DNA of 64,000 bases, taken from assembly GCA_964495885.1 (NCBI GenBank), contig CAZBWO010000018.1, positions 1 to 64,000 of the forward strand, in the 5' to 3' direction. Positions 60,768 through 64,000 of the stretch are shown in pieces. How positions within the stretch are numbered: the first letter of the stretch is position 1; each line of letters begins with the position of its first letter. Made by a program: the position numbers and the translations under genes. The notes under the pieces are model-generated. The model saw only the letters and a list, made by a program, of their open reading frames with translations, was not told the DNA's origin and did no database searches. Origin of the DNA: PALG01 sp964495885. Its GTDB lineage: Bacteria > Bacteroidota > Bacteroidia > Flavobacteriales > Flavobacteriaceae.

Positions 60768-62105
60768 TTATCCTAATAAGTCTTCCTCTTCAGAAGGAGG
60801 GTTGTTTGGGGTTTCTTTCCCATCGCCAGAAGGCGCATTGCCATCACTGGAGTAGAATTCTTCAAAGATTTCCTTCATGTCGATGCCGTAACGGTCTGCA
60901 AAGTTTTTCTGAATCTCAGCATCTTTTTCACGAATTTCCTGAAGGGATTCTGCATAGCTGCTGTACACGCCTTGCATCACTTTTTCGTGAACTGGGATGT
61001 TGTCCATCATTTCTTGACGCGCTTTGGCACTAGCCGTATGCATTGCGGCCAAGGTTTGCCCAATATGCTCATCTGTTTTTACCCCAAGGTGTTCTAAAAT
61101 TGCTGCAAACTCTTGATCTGTTCGTGCCTTTAATGCAATGACATACCCATCGTAGTATTTCAGACGCTCATCGGTGTCACTTTTTAATTTGGCCCTATGG
61201 GATTGAAGGTTGCTACGTAATGAGGTAAGTACCTTAATGGTTAGATTGTGTTTATGCACAAAACTATCCTTACTGGCGGCAAGGGTGGTGTAGGCATTTT
61301 TCAATCCTTCCAGTTCTTCTACTTTTTGTTCCAGTTTGGTAATCTTGCCAATGGCCTCACTGTATTCGGTAGACTGTTTGTCTGCAATTTCCTCCAACTC
61401 CTGTCTAGCCTGTTTTAATAAGGCATATTGTTCTTCAAGTTGTTCTTCGGTTTCTTTTTTCTTTTCAAGGGCCTTGGTGTGATTTTTACTTGCTTCTACA
61501 ATTGCTTCCTGAAGTTTGTCTTCCACTTCCTTGATTTCCACTTCACGGTTTTTAAGTCGGGTAACCGCCGCTTGGCTCTTATACGAGAGCTCACTAAGCA
61601 GTGTTTGAACATCTGCCGTTTCAATTCGCTCTTGAAACATTTGCTTGGCTCTCATATCGGCAGCTTCGCGATCCTTTTGAGCTTGTTGTAATTCGGCTTC
61701 CTTTTTCTTGATGCGGGATTTTCTTCCCCAGAGGTTGTTCCACCAATTATCTTTAACGGCTTCGGCTTCTTCCAATTCTCTTTTTGCACGGTCTAAACGC
61801 TTTTGGGCGTCGTCTATGACTTTTTGTTCTGCGGCATTGAGGGTAGAGAATTTTTCAAAGATAATGCCTACCTCTTCTTGGTAGTCTGTAAGGTCTTTAA
61901 TGGCCTCCAGAAGTGAGCTACGGTCCTTTTCGGCCATCCCTACTACATCATCTAGGGTGGCGTTCAATATTTTTTGGCGCATTTCGGGGTCATCTTCCTG
62001 GGCCAGTTTAGACTTCATTTGGTCTACGGCTTTGCCCCAATCTACTTCTACTTTTTTATCTTGTTTAGAGGAATCGGTTTCCAGTAAGTCAAAATCATCA
62101 GACAT
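60768..62105 (-). CDS. Long coiled-coil protein, first gene of the AAA+ operon
   Basis: A 445-residue soluble protein. After an acidic start (D-D-F-D-L-L-E-T-D) residues ~55-300 are almost continuous charged heptads (for example A-K-R-E-L-E-E-A-E-A, A-E-L-Q-Q-A-Q-K-D-R-E-A-A). A globular-looking helical part (about 300-410) contains L-T-S-L-R-S-N-L-Q-S-H-R-A-K-L and the acidic, Pro-rich tail ends E-E-E-D-L-L-G. Automatic names such as 'microtubule-binding protein' or TelA-like toxic-anion resistance would be weakly based. No membrane segment. Being first in the operon and followed by a stabilising hairpin, it is probably the most abundant product, and a natural substrate or scaffold for the ATPase. 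Confidence 0.8.
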   Translation of the reverse strand: MSDDFDLLETDSSKQDKKVEVDWGKAVDQMKSKLAQEDDPEMRQKILNATLDDVVGMAEKDRSSLLEAIKDLTDYQEEVGIIFEKFSTLNAAEQKVIDDAQKRLDRAKRELEEAEAVKDNWWNNLWGRKSRIKKKEAELQQAQKDREAADMRAKQMFQERIETADVQTLLSELSYKSQAAVTRLKNREVEIKEVEDKLQEAIVEASKNHTKALEKKKETEEQLEEQYALLKQARQELEEIADKQSTEYSEAIGKITKLEQKVEELEGLKNAYTTLAASKDSFVHKHNLTIKVLTSLRSNLQSHRAKLKSDTDERLKYYDGYVIALKARTDQEFAAILEHLGVKTDEHIGQTLAAMHTASAKARQEMMDNIPVHEKVMQGVYSSYAESLQEIREKDAEIQKNFADRYGIDMKEIFEEFYSSDGNAPSGDGKETPNNPPSEEEDLLG

Positions 62106-62252
62106 AGGTATGGCTATTAAAGGTTAGTATTTTTTAAAATTTTGGAGTGTTAATTTCGGTAAAAAAATTGAGTTAGCAGGCTTGGTTTCCAAAAACTACA
62201 CCCTATGGGTCTAAAAAAGGATGATTTTGTTACGAAGGAGGTTTTCTGAAAA

Positions 62253-62280
62253 TAAAAAAAACCGGCAATAAGCCGGTTTT
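62253..62280 (-). terminator. Terminator of the acyl-CoA dehydrogenase gene
   Basis: On the minus strand a 7-bp stem (aaccggc / gccggtt) with a short loop precedes a run of T, about 20 bases beyond the acyl-CoA dehydrogenase stop. Confidence 0.88.
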
Positions 62281-62300
62281 AGAAATAGTTGATATTGTAT

Positions 62301-63443
62301 TTAGTCTTTCAATAGCCCTCTTGAAATCACTATTTTTTGAATTTCACTGGTTCCTTCATATATCTGCGTGATTTTTGCATCACGCATAAGACGTTCTACG
62401 TGGTATTCTTTTACATATCCATTTCCTCCGTGTACCTGTACGGCCTCAACGGTGACTTCCATAGCGGTTTGTGAAGCATATAGTTTGGCCATGGCACTGC
62501 TCATGTCATAATTGTTGCCTTGGTCTTTATCCCATGCTGCTTTCATCACCAAATGACGGGAAGCTTCAATCTTAGTGTGCATGTCTGCCAATTTGAAAGC
62601 AATGGCTTGGTGGTTGCATATTTCGGTACCAAATGCTTTACGTATTTTAGAATATTCCCTTGCCAAATCATAAGCGCCTGCGGCTATACCCAATGCTTGT
62701 GCGGCAATCCCAATACGGCCTCCGCTCAAGGTTTTCATGGCGAATTTAAATCCGAATCCGTCTTCCCCAATCCTATTTTCCTTAGGTACTTTTACATCAT
62801 TGAAATTAAGGGTGTGTGTGTCACTTCCACGAATCCCCAATTTATCTTCCTTCGGGCCTACTTCAAAACCTTCCCATCCTTTTTCTACAATAAATGCGTT
62901 AATTCCTCGGTGTCCTTTTTCACGGTCGGTTTGGGCAATTACTAAATAAATATCAGCACTACCTCCATTGGTGATCCAGTTCTTGGTACCATTCAATACA
63001 TAATGGTCGCCTTTGTCAATTGCGGTTGTTCGCTGGGATGTAGCATCACTTCCGGCTTCTGGCTCACTAAGACAAAAAGCCCCTAATTTTTCGCCAGTGG
63101 CTAACTTGGTAAGGTATTTTTGTTTTTGCTCTTCGTTTCCGTAGGCTTGCAATCCATAGCATACCAATGAATTATTCACGGAAACAATCACCGAAGCAGA
63201 CGCATCAATCTTGCTTAATTCTTCCATGACCAAAACATAAGAAACGGTATCCATACCGCCTCCGCCATATTTTGGGTCTACCATCATTCCCAAAAAGCCC
63301 AATTCTCCCATTTTCTTGACCTGTTCTGCAGGAAACTTTTGGTGGATATCACGTTCAATCACTCCAGGGAGTAGTTCGGTTTTGGCAAAATCACGGGCGG
63401 CATCCCGTATCATTAAGTGTTCTTCGGAAAGGCTAAAATCCAT
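62301..63443 (-). CDS. Acyl-CoA dehydrogenase
   Basis: A 380-residue FAD enzyme of fatty-acid or branched-chain acyl-CoA oxidation. Visible: L-G-A-F-C-L-S-E-P-E-A-G-S-D (about 123-136, FAD/substrate loop), N-G-T-K-N-W-I-T-N-G (about 149-158), F-G-x-x-I-C-N-H-Q-A-I-A (about 268), and Q-I-Y-E-G-T-S-E-I-Q (about 364-373) whose Glu is the catalytic base typical of short-chain types. Butyryl-CoA or related short chains are the most likely substrates. It has its own promoter and terminator. Confidence 0.95.
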   Translation of the reverse strand: MDFSLSEEHLMIRDAARDFAKTELLPGVIERDIHQKFPAEQVKKMGELGFLGMMVDPKYGGGGMDTVSYVLVMEELSKIDASASVIVSVNNSLVCYGLQAYGNEEQKQKYLTKLATGEKLGAFCLSEPEAGSDATSQRTTAIDKGDHYVLNGTKNWITNGGSADIYLVIAQTDREKGHRGINAFIVEKGWEGFEVGPKEDKLGIRGSDTHTLNFNDVKVPKENRIGEDGFGFKFAMKTLSGGRIGIAAQALGIAAGAYDLAREYSKIRKAFGTEICNHQAIAFKLADMHTKIEASRHLVMKAAWDKDQGNNYDMSSAMAKLYASQTAMEVTVEAVQVHGGNGYVKEYHVERLMRDAKITQIYEGTSEIQKIVISRGLLKD

Positions 63444-63483
63444 AGGTTGAAATTTTTATCTAAAACGTTTTCGTAACGGACTG

Positions 63484-63514
63484 CAAAGATACTTTTTTGC
63501 AAACAGTTTTTCAA
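63484..63514 (-). promoter_or_regulatory. Promoter of the acyl-CoA dehydrogenase gene
   Basis: TTG (63514-63512) and TATCTTTG (63491-63484), 20 bases apart on the minus strand, fit the Bacteroidota consensus. The ATG is 40 bases downstream. Confidence 0.65.
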
Positions 63515-63537
63515 TAAAACCCCTTATTTTTACAAAA

Positions 63538-64000
63538 ATGATACAAAGCAAGTACACAGTAATAGGAGTAATGAGCGGTACCTCATTGGATGGCATTGAT
63601 TTAGCTGTTTGTAATTTTGAGGTTACTAATGGATTATGGGATTTTAAATTTGGAGCTGCGGAAACCATTCCCTATTCCGAAGAATGGCAACTAAAACTGA
63701 AAGAAGCGATTCACTTTTCAAAAGACAAACTTATTAGGCTAAATGAAGCGTATACTCAATTGCTTACGGAGGTGATTTCGTCTTTTTTGAACCGCCATCA
63801 TATTGCAGGTTTGGATGCTATCTGTAGCCATGGCCATACTATTATACATCAACCAGCCGAAGGGATTACTCTACAGATAGGGAATTTACCATCATTGGCT
63901 AAAAAGGTGAAACAAACTGTGGTTTGCGATTTTAGGTTGCAGGATGTGGCTTTTGGCGGACAAGGGGCTCCATTGGTGCCAATTGGGGATCGATTGCTTT
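63538..64000 (+). CDS. anmK: Anhydro-N-acetylmuramic acid kinase (N-terminal part)
   Basis: The first 154 codons are present; the gene runs off the window. M-S-G-T-S-L-D-G-I-D-L-A (about 12-23) is the phosphate-binding signature of AnmK, followed by S-H-G-H-T-I-I-H-Q-P (about 98-107), D-F-R-L-Q-D-V-A-F-G-G-Q-G-A-P-L-V-P. The enzyme phosphorylates and opens 1,6-anhydro-MurNAc from cell-wall turnover to MurNAc-6-phosphate. It is divergent from the acyl-CoA dehydrogenase. Confidence 0.95.
   Translation, partial: MIQSKYTVIGVMSGTSLDGIDLAVCNFEVTNGLWDFKFGAAETIPYSEEWQLKLKEAIHFSKDKLIRLNEAYTQLLTEVISSFLNRHHIAGLDAICSHGHTIIHQPAEGITLQIGNLPSLAKKVKQTVVCDFRLQDVAFGGQGAPLVPIGDRLL

Noticed and set aside
1..64000. 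tRNA, rRNA, insertion sequence or prophage
   Set aside because: No tRNA cloverleaf, rRNA segment, transposase, integrase, or phage structural gene was recognised on reading both strands.

Overview
The window looks like the chromosome of a marine-type member of the Flavobacteriaceae (phylum Bacteroidota). Reasons: type IX secretion (T9SS) sorting domains on secreted proteins, a TonB-dependent receptor paired with a DUF4249 lipoprotein, putative Porin_10-type porin, long (662-residue) urocanase, DUF5522/DUF4136/DUF5995 proteins, and promoter-like TTTG-N19..21-TAnnTTTG elements typical of Bacteroidota. No rRNA, tRNA, CRISPR array, prophage or insertion sequence was recognised.

Layout. 1-8.4 kb: end of a T9SS cargo gene; a DUF5522-hutU-DUF4136 minus-strand cluster; two tandem large secreted fibre-like paralogues. 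8.4-17.6 kb: mostly housekeeping and envelope genes (PLP-dependent deaminase/desulfhydrase, LysM glucosaminidase, two Spy/CpxP-like small proteins, a toroid-fold protein, DUF5995, a calcium-type beta/gamma-crystallin, lysS, DUF1573, a membrane-tethered LuxR regulator, a Pmp3/YqaE peptide), plus a possible structured RNA at 12.7 kb. 17.7-23.4 kb: a three-gene outer-membrane uptake operon (TonB receptor, DUF4249, MG2-like protein) behind a nested inverted repeat. 23.4-35.6 kb is accessory: a low-complexity tract, a conserved unknown, SRAP protein, a type IIG restriction-modification enzyme with a PLD-like neighbour, then a duplicated metalloprotease/FG-GAP locus with near-identical C-terminal modules, hairpin-forming direct repeats and a gene remnant. 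35.6-45.4 kb: a complete clade II (Sec-type) nitrous-oxide reductase locus (nosZ, nosL, nosD, nosF, nosY, cytochrome c, fasciclin, two unnamed membrane proteins) divergent from an Rrf2 regulator and the Fe-S repair protein ScdA/Ric. 45.4-52.9 kb: a 5'-truncated gene, lipoprotein-lipB, large lipoprotein, rnhB and a porin. 52.9-62.1 kb: an A+T-rich secreted protein, then a compact six-gene operon built around a Vps4/FtsH-clade-like AAA+ ATPase and a long coiled-coil protein, with DUF6638-type and membrane proteins; its function is not known to me and it is the best candidate for an undescribed system. 62.3-64 kb: acyl-CoA dehydrogenase and the start of anmK.

How it fits together: the nos locus would let an otherwise aerobic cell respire N2O; Rrf2 and ScdA beside it suggest NO or iron-sulfur damage sensing. 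The envelope genes describe a surface rich in T9SS and TonB machinery. All assignments are from reading sequence and motifs only; no database search was run.
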